Assembly: GCA_016712505.1 (NCBI GenBank)
Contig: JADJQY010000001.1
Coordinates: 1 to 64,000 of the forward strand
DNA from: Candidatus Eiseniibacteriota bacterium
GTDB taxonomy: Bacteria > Eisenbacteria > RBG-16-71-46 > CAIMUX01
Length of the DNA stretch: 64,000 nucleotides
Direction: 5' to 3'
Shown here: in pieces, positions 1 to 10,080 of the stretch
Position numbering within the stretch: position 1 is the first letter of the stretch
Layout of the letters: each line of letters opens with the position of its first letter
The notes under the pieces: model-generated
What the model was told of the DNA's origin: nothing
Database searches by the model: none
What the model saw: the letters and a program-made list of their open reading frames with translations, nothing else
Program-made: the position numbers and the translations under genes

Positions 1-1363
1 GAGCTGCATCGAGAATCGAGAGAAGGGCGCGCGGGCGGTGGTCAGCGGTAGGTCGAGCGGCTCGGCAAAGGAGATCAGGTCCCCCGGTGTACACCTCGGG
101 CGCGAGTGCATCCACGTACTTCGCGCGGTCCGCCGGATCGCGCCCGGTCACTTCCGGCCACGGAGTTGATCTTGACCAGCCCCGACTCGTCCATGCTCAA
201 AAATTTGGTAGATATAGGTGAAGCAACGCCGCTGCCAGCCGACCAACACCACTCCGACCTTTCTCGCCCGTGGGTCAAGTGGATCCCCAGGCGGCGCAGC
301 GCGCTTGTGGAACGCAAGATACCCCGCGCCGCCACGGTAGGGTGAGAGGCGAGGCGCAGCCGTGCCCGGTGGTGCCCGCTGGTGCGGAAGGTGATGAAGT
401 CGATCGATCAGCCAGATCGTCGGCACAGGCTTTAATTGCGATGTCCCGCCCCAGATCCCAGGGGTCCGTGGTCGGGAGGATCCTCGAAGCAGGCTATTTC
501 GAGCCGTAGCGGCGATAGTGCGGCACCCTCGAGACAACGTTCGAGGTGTCCCCGCCGAAGCCATGCGGGGTGACCGTTTCGGGGCCAACCGACCTCCGAC
601 CGGAGCACCTCCGCCTCGAACGCCCGAACCTGTTCCAGATCGGTCGCTTCCAGGCGGTTTCCGCTCCTGGTTCCTGAAAATCGGCGCATTCGGGTGCTCG
701 CGCAGAAACCGAGGGCAACGCCTGTCCATGCTCGCTCCGGGGTCCGGATAGCAGTCCTGATCGGTGATCTGATCCGGCCGCTCCTTCGAACGCCCATTCC
801 CGCCCCCACTTATCGGCCGACTCCTCGGCGCTTTCCACCGCCAACTCCTCGCGGGATCTTGCGTGCGCGCTCCTCCGCCACGCGGGCCGCCTTAGTATGT
901 GCGCGCTCCACCGAGCTGATGGTCGAGAGTCGATCTTGTGCCTGGGCCGGGTCTCTCCGGCCGGCCCTGTGAACGGGCGAGGCGAGCCAGACCAGCTCCT
1001 CACGGCGGTCCCGGATCGGCGGTGAACTTACTGTGGAATTCGCTCATCAGCGCCCGGGACTCCTGACGCAGCAACTCGAGCACCTGCGTCTGGGAACTCC
1101 TCGGTCGAAATCAGTTCGTCCGCTAGCAGCCAGGCCAGGAGCAGCGCAAAGAGGCGAGCCGGTTCGATCTTCCGCCGCACGCGCCGCAGTAGATTCGACC
1201 AGGTCGGCGACGTCGACCGTGTATCCCGAGCGGCGCAACAAATCATGCACCACCGCGTCGACCTCTCCCTTCCCTCCGATCCGGGGTTCGGCCTGGAAGT
1301 CGAGGGCGGCGTGTCGGCCAGTCTGCGCATCAGCGCCTCGAGCGCCGGTCCTTCCCGCTCCAC
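1..1363 (-). pseudogene. Unrecognised gene, broken by multiple frameshifts, runs off the left edge
   Basis: A GTG start at 1363 lies 1 base past the stop of the radical SAM gene and opens a reading with protein-like stretches in successive frames: an N-terminal piece around 1363-1290, a piece containing VVHDLLRRSGYTVDVADLVE near 1253-1190, and a helical piece with EPARLFALLLAWLLADELIS near 1170-1110. Frames then keep changing toward position 1, with scraps resembling coding sequence down to about 180. I recognise no family. The order and spacing suggest it is the fifth gene of the MoxR/VWA cluster. Whether the indels are real or assembly errors cannot be told from the sequence. Confidence 0.4.
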
Positions 1364-1364
1364 T

Positions 1365-2314
1365 CTACGCCGCGTACTTCTGGCAGGCCTGGGTGCTCTG
1401 GCAGTTGCCGCACCACCGATCCCGCCCGTGCCCGGGACTGCCCAAAGCGTTGACTCAGGTTCATCATGGCCTCCGCACCAATCCAGCTCTTCGATCGGAA
1501 CACCGATCAATCCGGGGGTGAAGCTGCATGGAGCAACCCGCCCGCGCTCGTCGATAGAGACGACTCTCCCGGGCGGCGGTCGGTCACGAAGTAGTGGTCG
1601 TCCGGGCCGTCGCGGCGAACCGTTCGGTATGCCGCGCCGCCGAAACCGCACTTCACGCCGAGCGAGCGAATCGCGCACCCGAGGGATGAACCGCAACCGA
1701 TCGGCCTCCGCCCCTCCTCAGCACAACGCTCGGGGAAGGAAACCGGCCGGTCTGCGCCGCCGAGAGTTGATTGAACGTGATCTCCACCACACCCCCAATC
1801 TCCGAGGATGCTACACGGGTCCTCCGAACTGCTCGAGGTTGTCACGCATCAGGACCACACGTTGGCCCGCAGCCGCAGGGCTTCCCACTCCCGCGCCTCC
1901 CGCGCCAGGATCGGCACCGACAGCGACGGGTTCTCGAATCCCCCCGCCAACCCCGGAGGTGATCGTGCAGAGACCACACCCCGTCCACGCTCACCGTCAA
2001 CTCCCGCGTAGTGATCGAGCAGGTGGGATCGCACCGCAGCCGACCCAAGTCGTTCCGTTCGTGGTCGTGCTTACCAGGCCCAGATCCTCCGAAAGTGCCG
2101 CTCCTGCGCGCAGATCGTCCCGACCTAGCGGCTCGCCGCCGATCCAGCTCACCAGCACCGACTCCCCCGAGGCCAGGCTCCAATCCCGGGCACCGCTCCG
2201 AAGCGTCAGGCGATTCGACCCAAGTCTCGACCCGCACCCGGTTCAGGGTCCGATCGAACCCGCAGAAGCCGCAGGCGAGATTGCACTGCTCCGTGACACG
2301 CCAGACACGACCAT
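1365..2314 (-). pseudogene. Radical SAM/SPASM-type protein, multiply frameshifted
   Basis: Reading from 2310 on the minus strand gives WRVTEQC followed by the radical SAM cluster motif CxxxCxxC as CNLACGFC at 2285-2262. About 30 residues later another frame gives SWIGGEPL, the usual second conserved block. Near 1500 a frame reads GRVAPCSFT, and the end reads WCGNCQSTQACQKYAA before a TAG at 1367-1365, a SPASM-like cysteine set for auxiliary Fe-S clusters. At least six frame changes are needed to connect these blocks, yet each is well preserved. The probable ATG at 2314 overlaps the end of the VWA gene, so it was the next gene of the operon. The family would use S-adenosylmethionine for radical chemistry, possibly peptide modification. 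The substrate is unknown. Confidence 0.65.
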
Positions 2315-2318
2315 CGGA

Positions 2319-4113
2319 TCAGTCCGCCCCGCTCCGGTCCGGGCCGACTCCGGTACCGGCCCATAGTTTCGCCGGCCGAACTCCGCGGCAAACGCGATGA
2401 GGATCCTCCCAACTCGCCACCCGGTGGGCACCCCAGCCTCCCTCTTCGCGGGCTCTCCGGATCAGGGCATGTGGACTTCCCACCGGTGCGGACTGTTCCC
2501 AGCTCTCAGGGAGGTTCCAGCACCATCGTCCCCCGCCACCGGCGGCGCGCAGGGCGTCGACCGGGAAACCGTCCAACCATCGTTCCCCGCTCGTCGGTCT
2601 CGAACATCGGTCGAGATCCCATCGTCCGAGATCAACAGGATGTGCACCGGACGCGCTTCCTGCACCTCGTTTCGCGTAGGTCTCTCGCAGTCGATGAATC
2701 GGGAAGTTGGTACCGCCCCGAAGTAGGCGGTGATCACTCCGAGGAAGGGCGCGTTCGTCTCGCACGAAAGCCATCGGTCTCCTGCGCGAGACTTTCGCTC
2801 CAGGCGTCGTCTGCCGCTCGCTCCCGCGCGCAGGGCAGAGAGGCAGAGGATGGCGCCGGCCAGAGCGGGAAAGGAGATCATTCGACTCGGATCGGCCATC
2901 GATCCCGAACTATCCACATAGAGGTCGAGATCGATCGGCAGACGACGCGGCTCCTTCCCCTCGGTCGTCCCCCAGACGCGCCGCACCGTGGTCATCCCGG
3001 AATCACCCGCGGACTCTGCAAGACCGACTGCACCCAGTCAGCGTCGTCCAGCGCATGCCCGATGTCCCCGGGCTCGAGGCCTTCCGGCAGCGGATCACTG
3101 CCGGAAGGCTGCCGTCAGGTCGGGAACCGGACCAGATGTTTGAGCGCCTGCTCGCGATAGTACCGCACCGCCGCCTCGTGATCGTCGATGCGGATACCCG
3201 CGGCGCAAGATCTCGCCGTAGACATAGGGCTCGCGCGACTGCCCGCGCCCCTGGCCCACACCACCCGGTTGCGCCGGTATGGTCTCCGCCGGAGAGCCGG
3301 CGTCATCCGGGGCAAGATCGTTCAAATCGGGATCCCGTGCAGGGTGGATCGCCCCGTCCCGCTCTCCCGCATCCTCTTCACTCAAGCCGGCCGGGTCGCC
3401 CCCTTGGCCGCGTGCTGCGTATCGTGCCACTGCGCGATCAACTCTGCTGACTTCCGGTCCTCCAGCAGGTGAGGGCAACAGCAGAGCGGCGAATCTTCCC
3501 GCCCCATCCAACCAGTCACGAGCGTAGCTCCGGAATCAGCCGCGCCCCGAGAATCGCGTCTCCCTCGAGTCGATCGTCCGTCTCTCCCCGGCCAAAGAGC
3601 CGCGCTCGAGACTCCAGAGGATCTCGTAGATCCGCATGTAAAGGGTCCAGACCGCGCCGTGCGCCACCGCTCAACTTCCGGTAGATCGCGTCCATGCGCA
3701 ATCCCGCACTCCGCTGTAGCCGGTCGTTGATCAAGAGATCGTCGTAAAGATTGGCCACCATTCCGGCTTGCTGCTCGATCGAAGGAAGCGCCCAACGCAT
3801 GCGCGCGATCTGCTTGACGTGATCGGTGAGGTTCGCCGGCGCGAGGACGTGGTGACCGATCTCGTGCGCCAGGATCTCGACTTGCGTACTCCTGAAGACC
3901 AAGCGTCGCCACCTGGGTCAGATCGACGACCACCGCTTGATCGTCGAGACGGATCATGGCGAAACTCCCCGACAGCCCTCGCGCTTCGCCGCGTCCCGAT
4001 CGAGGCAGAGCATGGGGGCCGCAGATGGGTGAATCGGCTCCACGCCCCCAGCGCCTTCGGCCACTGCGCCATCCAGTGCGCGCGCAGCCTTCGAGGTTCG
4101 TTCCATCGGTCAT
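2319..4113 (-). pseudogene. HEIGHH metallopeptidase plus VWA domain protein, multiply frameshifted
   Basis: Starts at ATG 4113 (MTDGTNLEG). Conserved pieces follow in different frames: AHWMAQWPKALGAWSRFTHL, then MIRLDDQAVVVDLTQV, then a zinc-peptidase motif HEIGHH at 3866-3849 followed by a helical region ending IYRKLSGG, then a segment ending HDTQHAAKG. A VWA domain with MIDAS motif DSSGS lies at 2914-2900, followed by GTNFPIHRLRETY and HILLISDDGIST in other frames. The stop is TGA at 2319. The whole protein can be followed through roughly ten small indels with little residue loss, so decay must be very recent or the sequence locally inaccurate. Downstream of a MoxR ATPase, this would be the VWA partner, with a peptidase-like N-terminal half. 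Confidence 0.65.
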
Positions 4114-4128
4114 CTTGAAGCTTGCCGT

Positions 4129-5088
4129 CTAGCCCAACGCCACCAGCGTGATGGTGTGCGAGTGCGGTGTCGTGGCGGCCACCGTGTAGGCGCTCGCCAC
4201 CAGGCTGTTTGGCTGCTCGAGAACCGGCAGCGCGAGCGACTGCCCCCCACGTACGAGAGTCCCCCGCTTCAGTTCCAGGTCGCGCGGCCAGGCTCGATTC
4301 TGCGCCGCTTGCTCGAACTCGCCCGCCGTGGCGCGATGAAAGGTCGCACCGTAGAGGTCCACGGTCATCAGCCAATGCTCCGCTCCGCTGCGAACCAGGA
4401 ACTGCTCTTCCGCGGCGGCCACCTGCGGTGGCTGCCGGAACAGACCACCAAACCCGCGACCGTTCCGGATCGAACCAGGGGTTGTTGTGGAACCCCACTC
4501 GTAGTTCGTTCCACGATCCCTCCTCACGTCTAGCGCAGCCCGCACCAGCCCCTCGTCCAGGCCGTCCGCCACGGCGAGCGCTCCGGAGCGGTGATGCGCC
4601 AGCCCCGCGCGCCACGCCGCCACCTGGCCGACCCGAAGCAGGGTCTCCAGATCGCCGCAGCGTGGGGCTATCGTGGCCATCCGAGCCACCCACTCCTCCG
4701 CACGCCCCCCCTCACCCTCCAGGTTGACCACGGCATTGGTGAGAGCGGCCAGGAGTCGGCGAGGAGAGGCAGCAAGCAACCCGCCGGTCGCCGTGGCCAC
4801 CTCCCGCCACGCCGCCTCGATCTGTCGGGAGCGAGCCTGCCCCCCAACGAGCCCCTTCGAGAACAGCTCCAGGCCAATGTCGTAGGCCGCATCCACCACG
4901 CTGCGGATCCGCTCGGCATTCCCGGCGGGAACCGCCTGCGCCAGCGGATCGATCGACTCGGCCACGAACGAAAGGAATGCCTGCCCGTCGAGACCCGCGT
5001 TGGCGCGCCGGACATCGGCGAACCTATGGTTCAGGTCGTCTCGTGTCGCCTGGAGCACCGAGCCCAGACGATCGCTCACTCGCGGCAT
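4129..5088 (-). CDS. Unknown MoxR-cluster protein, about 319 aa
   Basis: ATG at 5088 follows a GAGG ribosome site. The repaired end of the MoxR gene (TGA at 5101-5099) lies 10 bases upstream, so the two are probably co-translated. The protein is soluble, mostly helical in its first 170 residues, with no motif I recognise. Around 4513-4454 an alternative frame reads WNELRVGFHNNPWFDPERS, which looks more protein-like than the frame annotated there, suggesting two compensating indels. It ends 15 bases before the metallopeptidase/VWA gene. Its position between ATPase and VWA genes suggests an adaptor or substrate of that system, which is inference only. Confidence 0.7.
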   Translation of the reverse strand: MPRVSDRLGSVLQATRDDLNHRFADVRRANAGLDGQAFLSFVAESIDPLAQAVPAGNAERIRSVVDAAYDIGLELFSKGLVGGQARSRQIEAAWREVATATGGLLAASPRRLLAALTNAVVNLEGEGGRAEEWVARMATIAPRCGDLETLLRVGQVAAWRAGLAHHRSGALAVADGLDEGLVRAALDVRRDRGTNYEWGSTTTPGSIRNGRGFGGLFRQPPQVAAAEEQFLVRSGAEHWLMTVDLYGATFHRATAGEFEQAAQNRAWPRDLELKRGTLVRGGQSLALPVLEQPNSLVASAYTVAATTPHSHTITLVALG

Positions 5089-5098
5089 CGTTGAGACC

Positions 5099-6680
5099 TC
5101 ATCGCGTGGCCAGCCAGCGCAGATAGTTCGTGTAGCGTTGATGCAAGTACTTGAGCTTGAGCAGATCATCGTAGAGATGACCGTAGAGCTTCTTTCCCTT
5201 GGACAGCTCGCCGATCACCCGCTCGATCCGCACCAATCGCGCGCGTCTCCGACTCGTTCAGGCCATCCAAGCCCAGGCGGAACTCCTCATCGAGCAGCCG
5301 CACCGCATCGTCGCGGTCGAGATTCAGCCGTTCGTACTCGCCGCAGGCCAGGTCGAACAGCCGGCGGAGCCATCCGATCCGATCGGAGCGCAGCGAAGCA
5401 TTCCCCGGCGCGGCAAAGAAGGGTGCGTCCGGATCGGCAACCAGCTTTTCGTGCAGCACGAAGGGGAGCACCTGGCGCACATCCGCCAGCTCGACCGCGC
5501 GGTTCCCGCGGAAGTAAGCCAGCGCTTTGGCATAGACCAGGAGCGTCATCATGGCCCGAACCGAGAGTCCGTTCTTGGTCTGCGCCCCCAGGTCCTTCAG
5601 CCGGTCGCGCCCGGTCTCCAGCGCCGACATGGTGTGCCACTCGACGCCCGAGAGCCGTACGGTGTCTTTCGTCTTGTACTCGAACACCTCCGCGGCGAAC
5701 TCGCTGAACTCGAACTGGCTGACGAAGAACTCGATCCGTCGTCTCACCTCCGGTGCGAGCTCGACGGCCCGGATCTCCTCCCCCATCCGATCGACCTCCG
5801 CTTCACTGAAGACGATCTGCCGCGGCAGCAGCTCCTCCGGGCGGACGTTGTCCTCGATTCGGGTGAGCAGATCTTCGAGGAAACGCGGATTGAAGGCCAA
5901 GGCTTGAACGATCACGTCGATTCGATCGCGCAGCGCCTCGATCACCTGGTAGGTGCCGCCGCCCTGGTCATCGTTCGCCGTCAGGTACCAGGCCGACTCC
6001 GGGCACTCGAAGACGTGGTTCAGGATCTCCGCGTAGTTGTCTCCCATCACGGTGAGCAGCGCGCTCTGCGTCCGGGTCGGAATCCGGTTGTACTCATCCA
6101 CGATCTTGACCCGCATGGAGAGCCAGCTCCGCCAGGAGATCCGGATGTCCTCGATCCGCTGGGCGTTCACCAGATCGGCCGGCAAGGGGTTCCCCAGCAG
6201 GTCGGCGATCGTCATCTGCGGATGACCGTGCTGCATCGCCCGCCGCACCTCCCGGAGTGGGTACCCCGCGAGGAGTCCCATCAGGAGCGCACTGGCCGTC
6301 TTTCCCCGCCCCGGTCCGCCGATGAAGAGGCACTTCCGGCGGGTGGCGAAGGTCAAGAGCGGCAACAGCACGAAGCTCGAGTAGCTCTGGGCGGTAGGCA
6401 GGACCAGCTTGCTCTTGCTGTCCCCCAGCAGGAAGGTCGGCGGCGGTCCATCCAGGTACTCGATGTCATAGTGCGGCGAGATGACGGCCGTGTTGACGAT
6501 CCAGAAGTAGGCTTGGCGCAGCCGCTCATCGAGGGCCACTCCCTGGTCGGTGGGCGGGGAGATCTCAGCCTCGACCGGCCCCCGGTACAGATCGGCCACG
6601 TCGAACGCCCGGACCGGGGCCGCCGGGTGCGGGTTGGTCGGCGCCTGCGAGATGCGTTGAAACGGATTGAACTTGGCCAT
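5099..6680 (-). CDS. MoxR-family AAA+ ATPase (C-terminus frameshifted)
   Basis: ATG at 6680 has a GAGGAG site 3 bases upstream and begins MAKFNPFQRI. Walker A is GGPGRGKT at residues 121-128, Walker B is VKIVDEYNRIP, and a sensor-type ALRDRIDVIV follows, all typical of MoxR ATPases that act as chaperones with VWA proteins. The reading frame shifts in the GC run at 5237-5246. As written it ends at 5166, but the other frame continues RLVRIERVIGELSKGKKLYG and ends at TGA 5101-5099 with WLATR. The repaired protein is about 527 aa. It heads the cluster containing the VWA and radical SAM genes and diverges from the ACT gene at 6847. Confidence 0.85.
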
Positions 6681-6846
6681 GCGCTCCTCACTCGGTTGAC
6701 CACGGAATCTCGCGGAATGGCGCCCGGTTGGCAACGGCGAAGAGAGGCCGGCTCGAGGAGGGGCGAAAATGCCCCATTGACCCCTTGCCGGATCGGCGGG
6801 ACGATTGTTCCCCACGGTTCCCCGGCCTCGGCGAAGGAGGCAGACG

Positions 6847-7314
6847 ATGAACGAGCTGCATCTGTTCGTGGACAATGACGTGATGCGGGTCACGCTGCGC
6901 GGAGTCCCGGATCACCCAGGCGTCGCGGCCGAGGTGTTCAGCGCCCTCGGCGATCTCGGGCTCAATGTCGATCTGGTGGTAGCCAGCGGACGGAGCGATC
7001 AACGGGCCGACATCTCGGTTGCCGTTCAGGACAGCCATCGGATTCAGGTGGTGGCCGCGCTGAAGGATCTCGCCCCACGGATCGGCGCGGTGGATACGAT
7101 CTACGACATGGAGGTGGCCCTGGTCGGCATTGCCGGGCCTGAACTTGCCCGCCAGCCGGGCGTCGCCGGCCGGGTCTTTCGGGCCATTTCGAAGAAAGGG
7201 ATCAACATCGAGCTGATCTCGACGTCGCTCTCGTCCGTACTCTGCCTGATCAACCGATCCTGGCTGGAGTACGCCGAGGAGGCGATCCGCGAGGAGTTCG
7301 GGCTGGCGCGGTAG
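6847..7314 (+). CDS. Stand-alone tandem ACT-domain protein
   Basis: ATG at 6847 sits 6 bases after a strong AAGGAGG site (6833-6840), which decides against the upstream TTG in the same frame. The 155-residue protein is two ACT domains: residues about 10-80 (VMRVTLRGVPDHPGVAAEVF, GLNVDLVVASG) and 85-150 (VALVGIAGPELARQPGVAGR, GINIELISTS). This matches the regulatory C-terminal half of aspartokinase, without the kinase domain. ACT pairs bind amino acids, often lysine or threonine. No aspartokinase gene is adjacent, so it may act in trans or as a free sensor. An ECF sigma gene follows 55 bases downstream. Confidence 0.8.
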   Translation: MNELHLFVDNDVMRVTLRGVPDHPGVAAEVFSALGDLGLNVDLVVASGRSDQRADISVAVQDSHRIQVVAALKDLAPRIGAVDTIYDMEVALVGIAGPELARQPGVAGRVFRAISKKGINIELISTSLSSVLCLINRSWLEYAEEAIREEFGLAR

Positions 7315-7369
7315 CCAGCGGGCAGGACTTGACCATCGCGGGCTTTCCCGCCGATCGAAGAGGAAGGGC

Positions 7370-7912
7370 GTGAGCGAAGAGGAGCATCACAGACCGGAGC
7401 GGCGAGAGCAGCCCAAACTGTCCGCGACGCTGTACGCCGAGCTGCGCGGAATCGCCGCCCGTCAGTTTCGTCGGGAGCGGGCGGGACACACCCTGCAGCC
7501 GACCGCCCTGGTCCATGAGGCGTTTCTGAAGCTCGCCCAGTCGCCGCCCACGGAGTGGGGCAGCCGCGCCGAGGTGTTGGCCTGCGCCGCCCACGCGATG
7601 CGACAGGTCCTGGTCGATCACGCGCGAGCGCGCAACGCGCTCAAGCGCGGGGGGCGGTGGAAGCCAATCACGCTCCAGGACGCCCTGGCCGAGGATCGCG
7701 CGGCGGTCGACGATCTGCTCATGCTCGACCGCGCACTCCGCTCGCTCGAGGAATGTGATCCCCGCGCCGCGCGGGTCGCGGAGATGCGCATCTTCGGCGG
7801 CCTCGGCCCGAGCGAATCGGCCGAGGCGCTGGCGGTTTCCGTTCGGACCGTCGAGTCGGACTGGGCAACCGCGAAGCTCTGGCTGCGCCGCGCGATCGCC
7901 CGAACGTCCTAG
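7370..7912 (+). CDS. ECF sigma factor, TIGR02999-like
   Basis: GTG start at 7370 follows GAGGAAGGG. The 180-residue protein has the region 2 signature of this sigma group, LYAELRGIAARQFRRERAGH followed by TLQPTALVHEAFLKL, and a region 4 helix-turn-helix near the end (LGPSESAEALAVSVRTVESD). It lacks the extra domains of group 1-3 sigmas. Members of this group are often linked to Ser/Thr kinases rather than anti-sigmas, and a kinase gene lies at 10081-12840. The stop codon shares the palindrome CTAG with the convergent gene at 7909. Confidence 0.85.
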   Translation: MSEEEHHRPERREQPKLSATLYAELRGIAARQFRRERAGHTLQPTALVHEAFLKLAQSPPTEWGSRAEVLACAAHAMRQVLVDHARARNALKRGGRWKPITLQDALAEDRAAVDDLLMLDRALRSLEECDPRAARVAEMRIFGGLGPSESAEALAVSVRTVESDWATAKLWLRRAIARTS

Positions 7913-9957
7913 TCCACTCGCGTGACCCGGGTCACCCCAGTTCCCTCCGCGGTGTGCACGTACCCGAAGTAGACCCCGGCCGGAACCGGGTGTCCCTCTC
8001 CGTCCCGCCCATCCCAGATCGTGTCGTGTCGGCCGGCGGGCATCCGGCCATCGAGCAGCGTGCGGATCAACCTCCCGGTTGCGTCATGGAGATCGATACG
8101 AACCGGCCCGGACGACTCGAGCGCATAGGCAATCGAAGATCTCCCGTCCGTCGGATTTGGATACGACCGAACGAGCAACCGAAGCGGTGAGGCACTCCAT
8201 CCTGGGGTGACGTCGCTGGTCGGAAGCACGGTCAAGCCGGTCACCTCGAAGTTCGCCCCGCGGAGACCGTCATTGATCAGCACCCGGATCACCCCTTGCC
8301 CGGCAGAGGGAGGCAACAGGGACGGATCGAAGTTGAGGCTGTTCGTGAGGCCATCCAGATTGACCGCCAACGGAATCCAGGTCCCGGGGCTCGGGCTGTA
8401 GAGCACCGCAGCATGCAGATTCTCCAGCGGGGTGTCCGGATCGATCGGATTCCAGAGGATCGCGGTTCCATTGGTGATCGTTTCGCCCTCACCGGGACTC
8501 GAGATCTGTGCGGTGGGCGGAGCCCCCGGATTGGTGAGCGCGTAGATTACCTGCTGAGTCTGCCGGTTCTCGATGAAGATTCCGTCCAGTTGCCGCCCGG
8601 GCGGCAGCCCCGCACTGATGGCGAAGAAGCCGTTCCCCGGATTGTTCCCGGAGGCATCCGAGGCAGCCAAGGGGTCGAAGCCAATGGTCGTGATCCCGCC
8701 CCCGGAGTCGAGCAGGCGGAGTTCGAATCCGCCGGATAGCTGATATGGCGCGCTGCTGTTCGGCATCCCATCGAGGTTTGGCGGGAGGTAGTTCCCCAGC
8801 TTCTCCACCGCATCACCGAGCGAGCTGATCGAGCCAGTCATGAAGACGGGATCGGAGTAGCTCGTGTCCGACAGACACACCGTGAACGCATTCACCAGGT
8901 CGCGATACTCTTCGGCCCCAGTCCAGGCGAGCGCGGAAGGGATGCTCCCCACCATGTACTCGGTGTCGCTCCCGGGTTTGACCCGACCGGTTTCGTCGTT
9001 CCCGGCCGGATTTCCCGGCAGGCGAGCCGAGACATCCCAGCCGACATCCTCGATGTCGTCGAGAGGGCCTTGTTGCGGCAATCCCAGATTGATTCCGAGC
9101 AGGTGGGCCAAGGTCTTCTGGTACCGATCTTCCTCGCTGTTGCCGAACGCAACCTGCCCCCTCACGGCAGCCAGTCCATTTTCTGGCATCGGGTTCCCGT
9201 TCACGAACCCATACAGGTAGTCCCGGCTGCTCATCGGCATATCGTCGACGATGTAGAACTCCCGGATCGAGGCTACCTTCTCTAGCAGCGTGTTCCCGTC
9301 CGGGTCCTGATCCAGTTCCCCGTCACCGTTCTCGTCTTCTTCATAGACGATCGAGAAGTAAGGGAACGCCTCGTACCCTCCCAGTCGCTCGAACGGCATC
9401 ACTCCGCGCAGGAAGGCATCCCCCGTGCCCGCTTCGAGGTCAGCGAACGGAATCCCTGGGCCTGCCGGGGGATAGACGATCTGGAGATAGGTGACCTGCG
9501 GCAGGCAGTTCAGCTTTCGGAAGATCTGATGCGGCACCGTGTGCTGCGCCAGGTTCCCGTCCGCGTCGGTCACGCGGACGATGAATGTCACCTGGGTCGA
9601 CGGTGGGATGCTCGGAGCAACGACCTCGAAGTTCAGAGTGTGGCTCTCGTTCTCGAAGTCGACCACCGCGGGGCTGAACCACGGCAGATCGTTGAGCGGG
9701 GGGAGCCCACCGGGCGGGGTGAACCCGTTCCCGTCGACCTCGACCCGCAGGGACGCCGATAGAATCGGCCGGTTCGCCTGCACCGTGACGCGCACAGCGG
9801 TCGGGCGGTTAGCCACGAAAGGCACCGGAACGAGGTCCGACTGAGTCGCCTGCGTGATGTGGACATCCGAGATCGCCACCACGCCCCAGCTCGGGGACGC
9901 AAAGAGGGCGGAGCCGATCGCGAGCGCGTTGAGTGCCGCCATGCGTCCGTTCGCCAT
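7909..9957 (-). CDS. Exported protein with C-terminal FlgD Ig-like domain
   Basis: ATG at 9957 follows GGAGGAATGAT. The 682-residue protein has a signal peptide (residues 1-26, AALNALAIGSALFASPSWG), a bacterial Ig-like region to about 150, and a central region containing TLAHLLGINLGL where a metzincin-like HExxH would sit but the glutamate is absent. After a further Ig-like stretch it ends in a FlgD-type Ig module (SYPNPTDGRSSIAY, then WDGRDGEGHPVPAGVYFGYV). This C-terminal module is common on exported proteins of Eisenbacteria-like organisms. Function unknown; a surface or secreted structural protein is likely. No catalytic residues are visible. Confidence 0.8.
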   Translation of the reverse strand: MANGRMAALNALAIGSALFASPSWGVVAISDVHITQATQSDLVPVPFVANRPTAVRVTVQANRPILSASLRVEVDGNGFTPPGGLPPLNDLPWFSPAVVDFENESHTLNFEVVAPSIPPSTQVTFIVRVTDADGNLAQHTVPHQIFRKLNCLPQVTYLQIVYPPAGPGIPFADLEAGTGDAFLRGVMPFERLGGYEAFPYFSIVYEEDENGDGELDQDPDGNTLLEKVASIREFYIVDDMPMSSRDYLYGFVNGNPMPENGLAAVRGQVAFGNSEEDRYQKTLAHLLGINLGLPQQGPLDDIEDVGWDVSARLPGNPAGNDETGRVKPGSDTEYMVGSIPSALAWTGAEEYRDLVNAFTVCLSDTSYSDPVFMTGSISSLGDAVEKLGNYLPPNLDGMPNSSAPYQLSGGFELRLLDSGGGITTIGFDPLAASDASGNNPGNGFFAISAGLPPGRQLDGIFIENRQTQQVIYALTNPGAPPTAQISSPGEGETITNGTAILWNPIDPDTPLENLHAAVLYSPSPGTWIPLAVNLDGLTNSLNFDPSLLPPSAGQGVIRVLINDGLRGANFEVTGLTVLPTSDVTPGWSASPLRLLVRSYPNPTDGRSSIAYALESSGPVRIDLHDATGRLIRTLLDGRMPAGRHDTIWDGRDGEGHPVPAGVYFGYVHTAEGTGVTRVTRVD

Positions 9958-10080
9958 ATCATTCCTCCGATCGCCAATTGAATCGTGTCGCGAAACGCCT
10001 CTCGCCAGGTGGAAACCGAACTGTCGTCACACCGATTTGCGAGAATCGACCTCGTCAAGTGCAGCGCAGTTTCTCGATGA

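Noticed and set aside
5199..6878. 559-codon plus-strand open frame
   Set aside because: Opposite the MoxR ATPase, which has Walker motifs and a ribosome site. The plus frame shows low-complexity composition only.
9085..9125. Metallopeptidase active site in the FlgD protein at 7909-9957
   Set aside because: The stretch TLAHLLGINLGL resembles a zinc motif but lacks HExxH, so no catalytic claim is made.
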